This document shows positions 22,851-36,900 of a DNA stretch of 64,000 nt, in pieces. Under the pieces are notes generated by a model that worked only from the letters and a program-made list of their open reading frames with translations, was not told the origin of the DNA and did not search any database. Where the stretch lies: assembly GCA_026874595.1 (NCBI GenBank), contig CM049309.1:18118576-18182575 (forward strand), written 5' to 3'. The position numbers were made by a program, and so were the translations under genes. The number at the start of each line of letters is the position of its first letter. The first letter of the stretch is position 1. Source of the stretch: Sipunculus nudus (taxonomy: Eukaryota > Annelida > Sipuncula > Golfingiida > Sipunculidae).

Positions 22851-25800
22851 ACAGAAATAATAATAAATAATTTGTAATTAGTGAATTGTAAGTTTTCAAA
22901 AGCATGTGATGTGTTGGTTCTGATTAGCGTGTAAGATAATATATTTCAGAACTTCTCAGCTGCAGTGCACGTTACTGGTCCATGAATATTCAGTTTTTAT
23001 ATGCTTTGTGGTAGTTCAAATCTGGGCAGTGCTATTCCTTTAAAAAAAATGATGGGCTAGTATATTTTATCAGGGATCAACTGGGCATCCTTGGTTTCTT
23101 TTCTCAATAAAGATCCCTCCACAGTACATGCATGATTAAAACTGAGATATCAGCAGTGACCTACTATAGTATATATTTGCTAGTGTAACTGAAAACTACA
23201 TGACCTGGCATCCCTGTTTATTGCAGTGGCCTATTCCAAAACTAAAAACAAGGTCACTTACAGACAATCCAGTAGTATCAGAAGTTAGGACCAGTTGAGT
23301 GCACTTGTATAAAGGGGAGTTCTCTAAAACTCAAAACATTTTGTCCTAAACAGAGGGAAACCTTTAATAAAAGAATTCAAAATCATGGGGAATATTTTAT
23401 TCATAATTTTCCTCAAAGAGGGACTTCCAAGTTGGAGAATGTTTTGCATATATAAATACAGTTTGTTGTTAAAGTGTGCATGATAAGTATGTTGCAGTAT
23501 TTAATAATCATGTTGCAAAATGAAATATTTGCATTTTTAAGCAAGACTTTATGAAACGGAAAAATGTTTAAACCCATATTACACTGAGAACAGTTTCAGT
23601 AGGCAGCTAGTGGCCAGTTTGGTAAGGTTTCTTCTTGAATATATTTATGTGAAAACTGGAAGAAATATGTTATGGTTTGTCCCACCATGAGGGATATGTT
23701 AAAAGAGAAAACCAGATGAGGTTTTCTATGAGAAATTCAGGTTGCTATTGATGTTGTGTGTTTTGCTGGCTGTTCAGTGAATATAAACTCACAGATCCAC
23801 TACCCTTGTCATTATCTGGTGATTATCTATTATACAAACAATTTATCCTGAAACTTAGTGTTCAGAAGTAAGGACAAAATAAGTAATTTTTTGCCAATTT
23901 TACAACCCACACAAAAAAGCAACCTGAATTGAACAATAAAGGATGTCAAAGAACAATGAATGACGTCACAAAAGGTGTCATCTATGATACTATACAAATT
24001 TATTCAAGTGTGCTCTCTGTGATGTCAGCAGTACATAACAATATGGAGAGCCCGCTGGCAATGTTCAGTGTAAAGTGGAACCTGTCTATAAGACCACCTA
24101 TCTAATAGGATCACCTGTCCGTTAAGACCACATTTAAGTGATCCGAAAAAGTTCACATTGGGTATAACTGACCTGTCTTTTAGACCTCCAGTGAATTAAG
24201 ACCACTTTTGGCCAGTCCCTCAGGTGGTCTCTAACAACAGGTTTCACTGTATTTAATAGGACATTAACATCAATCAGATACTGAAGTTGCAACAGGGTAC
24301 CCACCAAATTATATTTATAATACTTATGTAAAATTCAGAATGATTGCATTAAATTTGGTCAGTCATATACACCCTAGACCTGTTTACAGGAGAAAGTTAA
24401 GTCATAAAAGTGACACCAGAGGCAGTACTTGTGGTTATAGATGATGGTTATGGTTGATTAAGTTCATTACCATTTGGACATGTTAATCTCGAAAGGATGA
24501 AACTCATCTGAAACATTGACATTTGAACTTTGACCTTTAATTGCGGTCACATGTATTCTGTAATCAGAATTTATTGAGAGCTTTGATTTTAAGGGGATGA
24601 AGCTAAGTTTGTTATTCAAATCATTTAAACTTTGAACTATTACCCGAGTTATTGTGTCATAAAATCAGCAACTTTTATATTTTGCTGTAATATTTTTTTT
24701 CTTTTGTAACATAATGTCATAAGATCAGAAGAACAATTTTATCGATGGAACACCTGAATGGTAGCAGGTTTTGTAATTCAGGTTATCTGCCTTGATAAGA
24801 GTATAAATTAATGGATATCTTATATATGATAAATATGCTTTGGCTGTCATTAGTCTAGTAGGGTTCTTGTTAATATTGATGTCTCTACCTCAGCAGACAA
24901 ACTCTGCAGGCAGCTAATTATTAGTAAAATAAGCTTATGGATTATAACATAGCTTGATTGCCATTCAGAATGGTAAATATTAACATCACATAATACAAAA
25001 ATGTATGCCTACGCAGATTAAGAATTGATTTGTGTAAGATGAAACCATGGAACCCGTCTCAAGTAACAAGCTCAGTGTTAAATAACTTTAAGAATCCTTC
25101 ATTTGAGATTTGATTTTATGCTACATTTAAGGTTAATGATCAGTTCTGACCAATAGCATCACTTTGAGAGTTTAAAGGTCAAATGTGTCCAATAGAAATG
25201 CACACTAGTGCCATCTGGTGACCATGAGTGACTTTACAATGGCCTTTCAGTAAAAGTATTGTTTGCTTTGAATCATATTTATAATTAAAGTTAGAGTGAA
25301 ATTAACATTTGCAGAGCAATACAAAGGGGGAGAGATCTTTTAATTGTCATTAACCAAAGGCCACACCAAAAACACAAATCGTTCTACATGCTGTGGAGCT
25401 AAAATTATTGAACCATCACCCAGTATTTTTTTCTATTTTCTTTCTTTACCATTTTAAGCAAAATGCATAAAATTTGGCCAACTTACAGGATGAATTTATA
25501 AAAATGGCGCATATGAGCAACACAAAGTTCAATCCATTTTCTTTGTCACATTTATGAATGAAGTTCTTCTATCATAAATATAAGTACAGATTTCTGTGAA
25601 ACGTTTAAGGCCAGAGACGCTACATGTCTACCAATGACTTGGTGCTCAATCACAAAAAAAAAAAATATTAATCTAGAGAATATTAGGACTGATAATTCTG
25701 TAGTTATTTTTTTTATTTGGTGCGGCCTATTTTGCAGTACTCAACTTTTTATCATAAGATTGCACAAGACAGGGAAACTTTGTTTATCAGACTATAATAG

Positions 25801-28800
25801 TTATTTTTCAGATAATTTGAGTGAATCAAAATGTGTTTATTCTTATACTTATTACGAGTGACCTAACATTTGTGCTTGTAGGACATTTGGAGTAGGTGTG
25901 TATTTTAACTGATCACTGACTCCGATAATCTAATTTGTTACATTAACATACATTTACTATAACCCCACGCTGTATATTCCTTACTTTACATCAGTCTGAC
26001 CTTATTCTAGATAATGTGTGACACTTGGCAGTGACATAAATGTTATATAATATAACTGCTACCATTTTACTAAAATTTGTCTCCATGGTATCAAATTCTT
26101 TTCACCATAGTAATCAACACCAGATTGACCCATGTTAGGTTTGGGTCATAGGCCATGGAAATGGGGCAAAGTGGATGGATGCAAATATTTTAAATTTGGT
26201 TTCAGGTTCCCTTAACATGGTTACAGTTAGTATTATGCAGCATTTACCCTTGAGATAAATAAAGCCACCATTCTGTTTGCTGTGAAAATATGGTTCAGAC
26301 ACGCATTGGATTGTTATAAAAATGAAGAATTGTTTCAAACATCAACACCAGATGGCACATACAGCAAATCCTTGTACATTGGACCATTGCCTACAATTTT
26401 ATGATATTTATGGAATAGGACACCAAAAGTAAATGTAGTAAATGTAATATTAATGAAAACTTCAGCCCTAAATATTTTTATGCCCAAGATTAAGAAGAGT
26501 GACTTAATTTTTAGCTTATTAGTAATACAGAATGCAATTCTAAAGGCAATTTAGAATAGTGTACATTATTATTGGTCAATTCATTCTCTCCAAATCAGTA
26601 TGATTATAATTGGTCAGATTTGTTAATGCATATTTAAGGTCAAGCCTAGGTCTTTTATCAAGATATGACTCTGTAAGGACTTAAATGCCACAGAAATGAA
26701 CTTTAATGTTAAATAAAACCAATGTCTTCTGAACAGTTTCAAAAAGAGACACTGATTTCAGGTAATTTTCATCATCTCATTAAGTAGGTGTCCCAAAGTA
26801 TTATTATATCAGTAAACCCAACTTGCACTGATTTTGATGCGGACGTATCAATAGATTTGGCCAGTAAAGGAGAACTACAGCACTGGCAATTATATTAAAC
26901 AATATGTGTGCAAAATCGTGATAATTGGATAGGGACCCAAGTCATCATCAAATGAGTCTAAATTCTTGTTCATCATTGGCAGATAATTTGAAAGATCTGA
27001 TAGCATTTATTATAGCAATCTTTGATATACAGGTGACATACAAAGTGTTATTATTTGTAATATCAATCTTTGCTTTTCGACTTGCCTGCGATGATTGGGC
27101 CTCATATTCATAAACATTTTATTTTCATGATAATTTCATTTTGTAAATATCACAAATTTGATATCCTCGAGAACAAAAAGGCAACCTCAGTATATAATTT
27201 ATTAATCTTACTTTTTTAAGTTGGTCATTGTTCTTTCCATAGTGGGCATTATGCATTGTTACTCAACATTTATCAGCAGAGTTTTGTTGTACAACAGTTG
27301 CCTTGTGGTTTGAACTCTGCCCTTGAGACAGAAACCTGTTGTAATTAAATTGTTGCAGTTGTGTTCATTGTTACATAATACATATAACTATTATATGGAA
27401 ACATCCCATAGCACACTTCCTTCAGCTTCTTTACTGCATGTATGGTTGATGGTACATTATTGAATGTAAACTTCATGTAAAATCTAGAAGTTTGGCCAAA
27501 CAAAGAAATAACTGTTCCATGGAATTGTCACTCATACTTTCATTGATGAGAATTTGCCCAATGACTCTAATATTAAAGGGACCTTATTACCTATTAAGCA
27601 TGTTGAATTAACTTGAAAAATACCTTCTTCACTTTAAAATAAATTTGTACCTGCCAAATTGCTCTGAAACCATTTGCTTATTCTTGTAAACGACTGTTAA
27701 AAACAGTGGACTGGTGTCAACATAACCACAGCACCTGTATGGCCTGGCCACTACACATGTAAATCAGGGGATGCCCTGACTGTTTTTGCCCAAAAAATGT
27801 AATACATGTTCCTGCTAGCTGAAACATTGTGTGTTGCGGCTCACAATGAGACTTCCAGTCATGCCGCCTTTTTATGGTAAACCAAGCTATAACAAGGTGT
27901 TAAACAGCCGTACGCGTGGTACTTAAACAGTGTGCTGGGATGGTTTTGCTTGGACACTTTTGTATAAAGCAAAACAGCACTGATAGATTGAAAGAATAGG
28001 CATAATATTGCTCCTGATTATATCCCTGATTATATGTTGCTAATTGCTGCTCGTACCTCCATCAAAACATCTTTCTGTTTATTAAAATTTTCATTCATAC
28101 AGGTATTATGTGAAACAGATATATCTTTGTGTTCTGTATGTACAGCACTTTAAGGATTACTGTGCATCATGTGTTCTTTACGTTCAGCACTTCAAGGATT
28201 GCTACATAGTTAAGTATCCTTCCTCTTACGTTTGTAAAATTTCACATCTTTTGTCCTGACCTGTTACTTAAAGGAAGATGGTGGGGGACAATACGCCAAC
28301 CTGCTACTATTGTTTGTCCCAGAAGCTGTAGTCTTCTGGTATGCCCTTAAGCTGTTGTCTATTTATTACTGTAGGATTATTGTGTAATGTTTTAAGGAAA
28401 ATATATGACAATATAAAGTGCTCATAATTTGTGGAAATACAGGCCATTCTTCAAATCCTGTCAACAGTTAGGGATGATTCAGTGGTAATTATGTTTTGTC
28501 ATAGAAACTGTCATTATAAAAATATAACGGGAATAAATGTTACAGGGAAAACTGCTGCAAGTTTGTACATAATGCATGGCAGAGGAGTGGTTATCATATA
28601 CCTGCTTTGAGAGTGAAGAGTATACTGGATTGAGTTGTTGTACCTCTGTGCTTGCCAGACCTAATAACCTGGCCGAGGCAGAGCAGTCTATAGGTAGAAA
28701 GAAGAATAACCAGTGAAATTGGTGTTTAATAGGTTCCCTTTGGTGTACTAAAAAAAAACAGTTAAAACCTTTAATTGATAAGATGATTATACTGTTCATA

Positions 28801-30400
28801 CTCATGGAGGGAGCAAATAAATGGTGAAATTTCAATCAATATAAGATATCCAAACTTGGATATAAAGCAGTCTAAGCTACGTAATGCATAAGACTCAGAT
28901 ATATATATTATTTATACATATTTAATTAATGTGACAAACTGTCAGTCTAAGTGTGTGTAGATAGTCATGTACATGTTACTAAAACTGTTTTAGATATGGG
29001 ACAGTCATATTGAAGCTGGAAGGCACTGGTAGGATGAGAGGTACTGTACATAGGGCTGGAAGGCCCAGGAGGGTAGTAGGTCTGGATTAAATAGATACTG
29101 ATGATATATATCTAGCTGCTTCGTGTATTTTGTATGGCAAGCTTATTCATATGAATAGTATGTTGATGGAGTAGGTTTATGCCCTTGCAGTACAAGCAGG
29201 CTGCTAACTAGCAACTTATGAAGGGCACTAAAAGTGGGCCAAGTATGAACAGTATGACTTTATAGGCTAGAGGAAAGCTATTAGCTATATATGCTTTTTG
29301 TACTGGTCTAACACAGATTCAACTGAATCACTTTGTTTGATTGTACATGGGACAGCTTTCTGATTGAATATTTGCAAAGGTGGCAGCATTATATTGTATA
29401 TATATTTATAATGCGCTCTATATATATTTTTAGCTCATTTGTAACCGTAGCATGATTGCCTTCTAGGAATACTGATGCATGTAGAGATAGAAAGCATACA
29501 TAGACCATCAGAGTGTATGGCCAGGAAGTGATTATTGTGGAGGTACTAATACTTGAGTACGTCGTGTGACAAACCATATCACTTTAGGCAATGGTTTATA
29601 TGACATTAACATTTAGATTATGTTTTTATGCAATTGAATTATTATTAGCTCGTTACTGGTTGCCTGTGCTTAACAAGGTGAACAAGACGTATCAGTTATG
29701 ATGCTGACTGGTCAGTGTTGTTGTTTGAATATAAATAATATAGTCTTGTATACAATCTGGCAAGGTATTGACACCCATATTGATATCAAAGGTAGCACTC
29801 CTGCACATATTATTTGCATAAATAGGCACATTTGCATACATGTAGCGCATATTTATATGGCTCCAGCTACTTAAAGAGATCAAGGAACATGGGGGTCTTT
29901 ATATATATATATATATAAGTATTTATAAGTGATGATTCAACAGGATAGTACATAATAGATGTAGAATTTATGATGGTAATGAAATATGATGATCAAGAAT
30001 TGGAACAAGGTTTTACTATTGCTTGAGAGGATACTTGTATAAAGGTGGGATTACTATTTTTTTTTTTTTTTTCGTTGTTTTTGGCCAAAATGCGTGGGTT
30101 ATTGACATTTAGCGGTAGAGATTGAGGTATGGAGCACTGTGGGTTTAGTTTTCCTGCTTGATATGTTTATTTTGTGGCCATGATGAGAATGTTTACTAGT
30201 TGACTGGTAGTAAATCCACTGGCTCCTTGTTGTATTTGAATGTGCATATTAAACTTTTTTTCATAGAAACTCAATGTCTTTGTTGTTATTTGTATGACAA
30301 GAACACCGAAAAAGTGCATAATATACCAATCATAAGTCCTCATTAATTTTGAGGTTTTGCCAAATATCAACAGAGCAATATACTTTTAAATGGTAAATTT
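22851..30400. other. Intergenic region without recognised genes
   Basis: AT-rich single-copy-looking DNA downstream of DOT1L. Apart from the MITE at 24073, CTCF-like words at 25205 and 26345 and short TA runs (28895, 29899), I see nothing. A very long DOT1L 3' UTR cannot be excluded. Short open frames here have no coding signal. Confidence 0.5.
24073..24249. mobile_element. 177-bp mariner-type MITE
   Basis: Terminal inverted repeats: left AAGTGGAACCTGTCTATAAG, right in reverse complement CAGTGAAACCTGTTGTTAGA. Both are bordered by TA. The interior consists of repeated AGACCACC and TTAAGACCA words. This is classic Tc1-mariner MITE organisation. Confidence 0.75.
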
Positions 30401-30939
30401 TCATCATGTGTTTCATTAGAACCCAACAAATTCCTGGCTAGCAGTGACACCAAGGACAAACAGACGGAAAGCTAAAGCCCATACAGTTCAAGTAGAAGGC
30501 GTATAAAAATATCTAAGGTTGCGACATCCAAACTACCAAGCATCATTCATGTTTCCAGTGGAGCTACTTGACCTCTATATTTTATCCTCAAGTCCCACAG
30601 ACCATGTATTGCTTGACTTTTGTCCTTGGTAGTCAAATGAGAATGAACTACATTTTCCTTTCTCCTGCACTGACCCATTAAAATTGTTGATTCATCATTT
30701 ACAAAGAATCTTGACTGAAAACTACTTTTTAAATATCAAATATACTAAATTAAAATTTTGAATATATATACCTGGTTGGTAGCCATATTGGATTTCTGAT
30801 GGGGTCCAAATTTTGATTGCAGACATCTACCAGACTAAAAGTAAAATGTCTTGTCAATTGCTTCAGTGGCTACTAAGATGCTGAAAAGTACATGGATTTC
30901 AATGCTTATAGAAGTGATCAGTTTGTGTTGCATCATCCG

Positions 30940-31240
30940 TACATTGACCTTTACTGTCTCAAAAATGGCAGGAGCTAGCATCAATAAATTTAATGCAAGT
31001 GTTGGTCACAGAAAGAAATCCTCTGAAAATCTACTCTGAATCCATTCGACCACAAGATGGTTCAATAGTTTGGGTTTGATGAATTCTGGCCGAGTTACAG
31101 GAAGTTGAACTTAGCATTTTGGCAAAGTAAGCATACTAACATTATCCAAGAAATGGCAGGAGCCAGCATCACCAAATTTTATGCAAATGTTAGTCACATG
31201 AATCCAACCAGTATTTGAAATTTAGGTTTTGTGGCGCCAC
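30940..31240. repeat. Degenerate tandem pair (~190-bp period)
   Basis: AAATGGCAGGAG-TAGCATCA-AAATTT near 30962 recurs near 31151, with matching flanking text. It resembles the core units of the tandem-core elements elsewhere in the window. Confidence 0.6.
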
Positions 31241-31739
31241 CTGCATCCACCTTTTTTTTTTACTGGCACAAATTTTAGCCTCTTCCAGCTAGCTTCTGCA
31301 TTAAAAAATGATGAAACTGTCAAGCTGAATTGTTTAATATTTCAGGAGAATTATACTAAGGTAGGGCTCTCTTCAATTGTATAAAAATAGATCAGGTTCA
31401 CTGAATTTTGGCCTAGAAAGCTGAAATTGGTCTTGTGGCCAATGAATAAAATATTTGTATTCTGATTTTGCTTATAATAGGCATCTGTTATTATTCTAAA
31501 CATTTTCATAACAAACATCTTATATGTCAGCTTGAAAAATCATTGTAGCCAAAGTCTTTCATCATGTATAAACAGATGTCAACATGCCAAGTTTCAGTCT
31601 ATGTGTTTATAGCTTTGCCAGACTGCAAACTGTATAAGATTTGGTAACAAGTCAAGATTTTACTCTGTCCAGTAGCTGCACTTGGCACATTAGCACTTGG
31701 GCACATTAGCTTTTCCTGACTTGTCTTGTCAGGTGCACT

Positions 31740-32110
31740 CAGATGAGATTGGTCAGCCCAGTGCACCTGACTTAAGAGAAGTTTGGTGTATCAGCCTCAA
31801 ATTTTTAGCCTGTCCATGTATTATTGATGGCTTTCATACACAAGACGTGTGTTGCCATCTACAATGATTTTGCAAAGTGTATGCTCATGCTAATTTTACA
31901 GGAGGGATTTGGTACATCAGCCTGAAATTGTGCATATCCATGCATCTCGGATAGCTTTGTTGTATACAGGACTGGTGGCGCCACCTACAATTGTTTTTGG
32001 GTTTCATACATCTGTGCACATAGCTCAAGAGTGGTTTGAATAATCTGCTGAAATTTTGCATGTCCATACATCTACAATGGCTTTCTCATACACAAGACTA
32101 CAGTCTTTTT
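31740..32110. repeat. Degenerate tandem repeat (~121-128 bp, three units)
   Basis: Units share TGTCCATG-AT, then ATGGCTTTCATACACAAGAC. They start near 31808, 31929 and 32057. The second has GGTGGCGCCACC at about 31975, the palindrome also found in the 45.6-47.9 kb array. Confidence 0.65.
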
Positions 32111-32379
32111 GTGTTGTGTACATCAATGCCAGTATTTCAGGGTACAAAATGTTAAGTACTTGCACTGTACATGTCACACATGTACCTAAAAAATAATCAA
32201 GAACTATAAAAAAAAAAAAAAGGTCAAGCATGTTATCATGGAAGCATTATACCGGAGGTATATCCTACAGCATAGGTTCGTGTTAGGCCTGTAGGCCTTG
32301 TAGCTATTTACTGTTTTATTCAAGAACTGAACAATCTCTCCCCCTTTCCACAAATTTCCGCTTAAATCCATCAAAACCT

Positions 32380-33060
32380 ACGCTCCCGAGGCAGCGGAAA
32401 TCTTGCGCTTCTAAAGAAGCAACTGATTTTCATGCTGCCAGCTTTGACCGTTTATGATAAATTTAGACACCAGATGGCGGTTTGTTGTCAACTGAAATAA
32501 ACGTGCGTACGATGTGACAAGCAGCCAATCAGATGCCAATAAACAAACACTCAACAGGCATCCTGGCTCCGCCCATTGCCGCTCTTCAAGCGCCGTTTGA
32601 TGAGTTTCCGGTCGAATTTAAATTGCTCCCTCTGCATTCTCGCATCATCGACCGATTCGATTATGACATTATGACTGTGTTGGCGTAGCCATGTATCTGT
32701 TGTCTGCAGAACTGAAACCATCCAGCGAGGTGTGCACGCAGCCTTTGTTGTTACGTTTGGTTTGAATTACAGCTCACCGGCCGAGCATCCTATGTGCCCA
32801 AGGCCCTAAGCAAACCACGTCAGGGGCAATTCTCTCTGAGCCTGTGGCCTGTTTAGACGGTTACGCTGGGGGATGAGCTGTCACTCAAAAAGAAATGAAT
32901 ATGATTGGCTCCGTGTATTCCTCGCTTGGCTTTGTCTTCCAGCACAAAGTTTCATCTGATTGGACAAAAATACAGTGCTCCCCTCTGGTGTTGCAAAGCA
33001 GGATACGAGGTCATAACAAACAGCGCCTTACGATATAGGAAGTAGCCCTATAGGTAAAGC
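32380..33060. promoter_or_regulatory. CpG-richer promoter-like block with CCAAT and GC boxes, no gene attached
   Basis: Compared with its AT-rich surroundings this block has many CpG. There are two forward CCAAT boxes (32525, 32536), two inverted ones (32904, 32959) and a GC box CTCCGCCC at 32567. CTCF-like words are at 32467 and 32978. It lies just beyond the ALKBH7 3' end. It could start a noncoding RNA, a gene whose coding exons I do not recognise, or be an enhancer/insulator. Confidence 0.5.
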
Positions 33061-33130
33061 GCTGTGTAAAGAGCGTAATCAAAACCAAGTAAATTTGATA
33101 AAATCAAGTACATTTAGTACATGAAAATCT

Positions 33131-33190
33131 CCTAGATGGCAGCACCACACAATCAATATTAGTTTGACTCTCTCTCCCAGATGGCAGCAG
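33131..33190 (+). promoter_or_regulatory. Pair of CTCF-like motifs near the ALKBH7 3' end
   Basis: CCTAGATGGCAGCAC at 33131 and CCCAGATGGCAGCAG at 33176, same orientation, fit the AGATGGCAGC form of the CTCF core. Others nearby: 32467 (ACACCAGATGGCGG) and 32978 (inverted). Confidence 0.35.
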
Positions 33191-33284
33191 TAAGGCCTAA
33201 TTGAAGTGTATTTTGAAGGAACCTTTCAAGTAAAGTTGTTGCAGGCATAAACCACTGAAAATTGGCAGCTATTGGTGCAGTGTC

Positions 33285-33830
33285 CATGATACTGTGCCTT
33301 TATTTGCAGATTATCCTTTTTTTTTTCCTCCAACAAAGTAAAAGTCTGCTCTTGAGTCACATATTTTATCTGAAATATCTTAAAATATAATAAAAAAAAA
33401 ACACTTTGCTTATGATTGAAGCAACTTAAAATTTACATTATTTAAGTGTAACAGTTAAAATTGATGTATAATTTAATAGAGTACAAGATCACCTATTCTA
33501 TATTTCTCATTGATAAAATTCTTTTTGGCAGTCTAGATTTACGTTTAAAAAATATGATAGGTCCAAGCAGAACTGATGAATTCCTGCTTTCCTCACGCAG
33601 CAGTTGTCCCGGATCTCTCATTGGTATGATTACAATTCTTTGATCTGTGCCCACCCTGGTGGCCAAACCCAGAGACCTTGCTATACAGAGCAGTGGTAAT
33701 AACAAAAGGAGACGAATTTGGTGTAAAACCGCTGCTTGAGGAGCAAAATGAAGTCCTGAAGTATATTTTTACAGCTGGCCCCTGACTGGAGCGATATATG
33801 AGCACAGCATCAAAGGATGCCTGTGTTAGG
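33285..33830 (-). other. ALKBH7: ALKBH7 3' UTR (probable)
   Basis: This follows the TGA stop on the minus strand. The complement of AATAAA is at 33299-33304, so the transcript would end near 33285. No coding frame of note is present. Confidence 0.55.
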
Positions 33831-33954
33831 TCATGTTTCCGGCTCATTACGGCAGATCACAGATATTCGTCTTCCTTTTTCCACTTTTTTTCCTCGGAAA
33901 CTTGATGCCTCGGGTCCGAGGACCTCGTGTGTATACTCATACCTTGCCCTGTGT
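33831..33954 (-). CDS. ALKBH7: ALKBH7 exon 4 (distal His and Arg-x5-Arg, stop)
   Basis: The acceptor is TTTATTGTAG. One base completes an Arg codon, then HRARYEYTHEVLGPEASSF, GKKVEKGRRISVICRNEPET and TGA follow. It contains the third iron ligand and the 2-oxoglutarate arginines. The alternative acceptor five bases inside (CAG) would shift length away from the family. Confidence 0.93.
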
Positions 33955-36900
33955 CTACAATAAAGAAAGACAAAAAGGAATGAAATAATGACAAAAAGGA
34001 ATGAAATAATTTATAATTGAATATCTGTTAATGAAATTAAAAATTACAAGACACAGTTTATAATAAGTAATTGCTATACAGTACAGCAAGTGTACAAAAT
34101 TTAAGCCATTTTTGAGCTTTGGAATCTTTAAATTAAAAAGTGGACATGGACTGGCCTTTATCTACTGCAAATAACAAAGTTGCCCAAATATTACAAAGTT
34201 CCACAAGTCATTACTTGCTAGTAACTCACTTTTTTATGTACAGGTGTTTTAAGTGGTGTCTTACCACTTGGCACATATGGAAACATGTTAGACTAAACAC
34301 ACAGCCATGCAGTTAAGAATAATTACAGGTAAATTTATACAATTTGCACCATCACTATTCCTGTAAAATTTGTGCACACAGTTGTGACTATTCTATGTAT
34401 TCTTGGTATGTGTAACTAGAAATTATATGATAGAACTGCAAAGATCCTTAGTTAAAACCCAGCCAAACTAAGGTTTCAATTATTGCTGTCTGGTAGCAAT
34501 AACTGATTACTAATGGGTCATATAGCAGTTTACACATGCTTTTGGTTTGATGTTTAAATACATTAAGCTCTCCATGCCGAGATAAGCTTTCTTTATTCAG
34601 TCTTGAATCTCTGTATAAAAATGAATTGAACCCCATGAATGTCAAAGTTTATGTGACTGTCTTTTTTCCTTGGGACCAAGATGGACTTGACCTGACATGT
34701 TGAGTTCAATGTCCAAGTCCAAGTCTTGACTCGAGTCCTACATCACAGGCACATAGTTGTGACTTAAAATTACTAGATTACAAATTACCCTTTCACATGG
34801 CAAATGCAAACCAGTTTCAAACAGTTTTGAATGCGCATTAGAGCGTTCACACAGCAATCTTCAGTGTTTTTAAACATTTTGGCCAAAGCTTTTTGGATCA
34901 ATCTCAGGAGGTTGTTTCAAACTGTTTTTAATGGGAATCATTTTATCTGCTTTGTAAGTACTGTGTTAGCGCTTTTGAACGGTTTGGACCCAGTTTTCAA
35001 TCAGCAACTAGGTGACGGCACCAATGTGAATGCTTGTGTCAGCATGTTGTTACATGGTTCCACTTGTGAAATGTACACCTCCTACATTAGTGTTAAATGC
35101 ATGTATAAACACACTAACACAGATTGACACCAATTAGACCACACCCCTTTTGTGTGTGAAAGGGGTATTATACAACATTTCAGTGGAAGCAAATTGTAAC
35201 CTACAAACCTCATAATATACAGTGATCTTTGGTTCAGCATGGCATCACCATATTTGGTCTTGTCTTCATCGCAGACTAGTCGCATCACGCTGGGAGACAG
35301 CAGGGAGAGGCCAGCAATGGTATGTCCACAGAACTGAAATAAAAGCAACGATCACCACCAAAGGGATAAATCTTTCTTTCATATTTTCAGATGTAGGGTT
35401 ATTATTCAATCAGACAGTTCAGTAGGGAATTTTATTATCTCAGATTTTCCATTTCATAGTTATTCCAGTAACTGGCAGCATTAAATTGCCTTTAGACTAC
35501 AGATTTTATTTAGTAAGTTGTCCCACATGAAAACAATCACAAATTATCACACTCTGTCACAGTAAAAGTGCTTATTACACATTAAAAGAACTGACCCAAA
35601 ACCTTGGGAGACAACAAGTCATCACACATTGTGATAGTAAAATCCTTGGCACAGAGATATGGGTACTAACCCTTACCCTTGAAAGATGCCATTTATGGTC
35701 ACATGGCATCTATGTCATAGTAAATGTGCTTGTCACAGAGATGTTGCTACAAACCTTAACCAAAAATAGACGACAAATCCTACTCTATCATAGTAGTTGA
35801 CACACTGAACACACAATACCATTTTGTTATTTGGATTCATGTAAGCCTCAAAGTGTTATAACCATAATAGTTTGGGAGAAACACAAGAGCTAGGCAAATG
35901 TTAAAAAGAAAGATCATTTGAGAAGACAGCTGGAGAGAGCAGAGAGAGAAGATTCGTTAGACAGAGAACCCAGGATGAGACAGGAGGCAGAAACTAAGAC
36001 AGGAGGCTACCTAGAGGCAGAGGTAGAGGGAAAAGAAACATTTAAGTGCGTGGAATGACAAAAAAATATTCCCAAATACATTGGACATTATCAATTTTAT
36101 AAATTTTATTCCATAAACTTGGGTGTAAATTACATCTGAACTAAGGAATTCTTCCCTGTGAGAGTCTGCATTCTGTGGACAATAAAACATGAACTGGACG
36201 GTGATATTTGGGTAAAACATCATAAAAATATATCTTCAAATATTCTGATTATCTAAACCTATTAAAGTTTAATAAGTTTCCAATATTTCTAAGCAAAACA
36301 AGGATAACATAAATATGGACAGGAGTATTGTTTAAAGTTGTTCTGAATATTATTAATATTGTTCCAGATATACAACATGGTATTGGAATATTGGCAAAAT
36401 CCTGCATAATTATAGAGGTGAGAGGCGATGAGAGTTCTTTGTGTTGTTGCTACAGTAACTTCTCAAGAAATTTAATGGATGGATTTTGAAGGTTTATTGT
36501 AAAAAGGTGTTCATATTTGAGTGATGCTCAAAGAAAACCTATATTTCTCTATACTTAACACCAATGATATAGTCAACACTGGCCAATCCAGGACCAAAAC
36601 TAAACAGCAGCCCAAGACAGGATCTAGGACCTCGAGACCATATAGGCCATGGGCTAGTGGGGGTCATAGTGCACCCCCCTTGTGATTTACTTTAATAGGT
36701 ATTTTCATGTAGCCCTAGGTCTAACAATTCAGAAAATTGATGTTGCCAGCAAAAAAACTGGGATGGAAGATACCTCCCATGGACTTTTTTATAACGCCTA
36801 CTTTTACAGCTGGAGGCAGATAATTAGGGGTATGGAAAATCCAAACAACCCTAACTTTGCAACTCTTGGCCAAAATATTTCAAATGACCACTTAAAATGT

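Noticed and set aside
28479-28835. 118-codon minus frame in the intergenic region
   Set aside because: No splice or start context, no recognisable motif, composition like the surrounding DNA.
33493-33847. Overlapping 70- and 84-codon minus frames
   Set aside because: They lie in the ALKBH7 3' UTR or overlap its last exon in the wrong frame; the true frame is fixed by THEVL and RRISVICR text.
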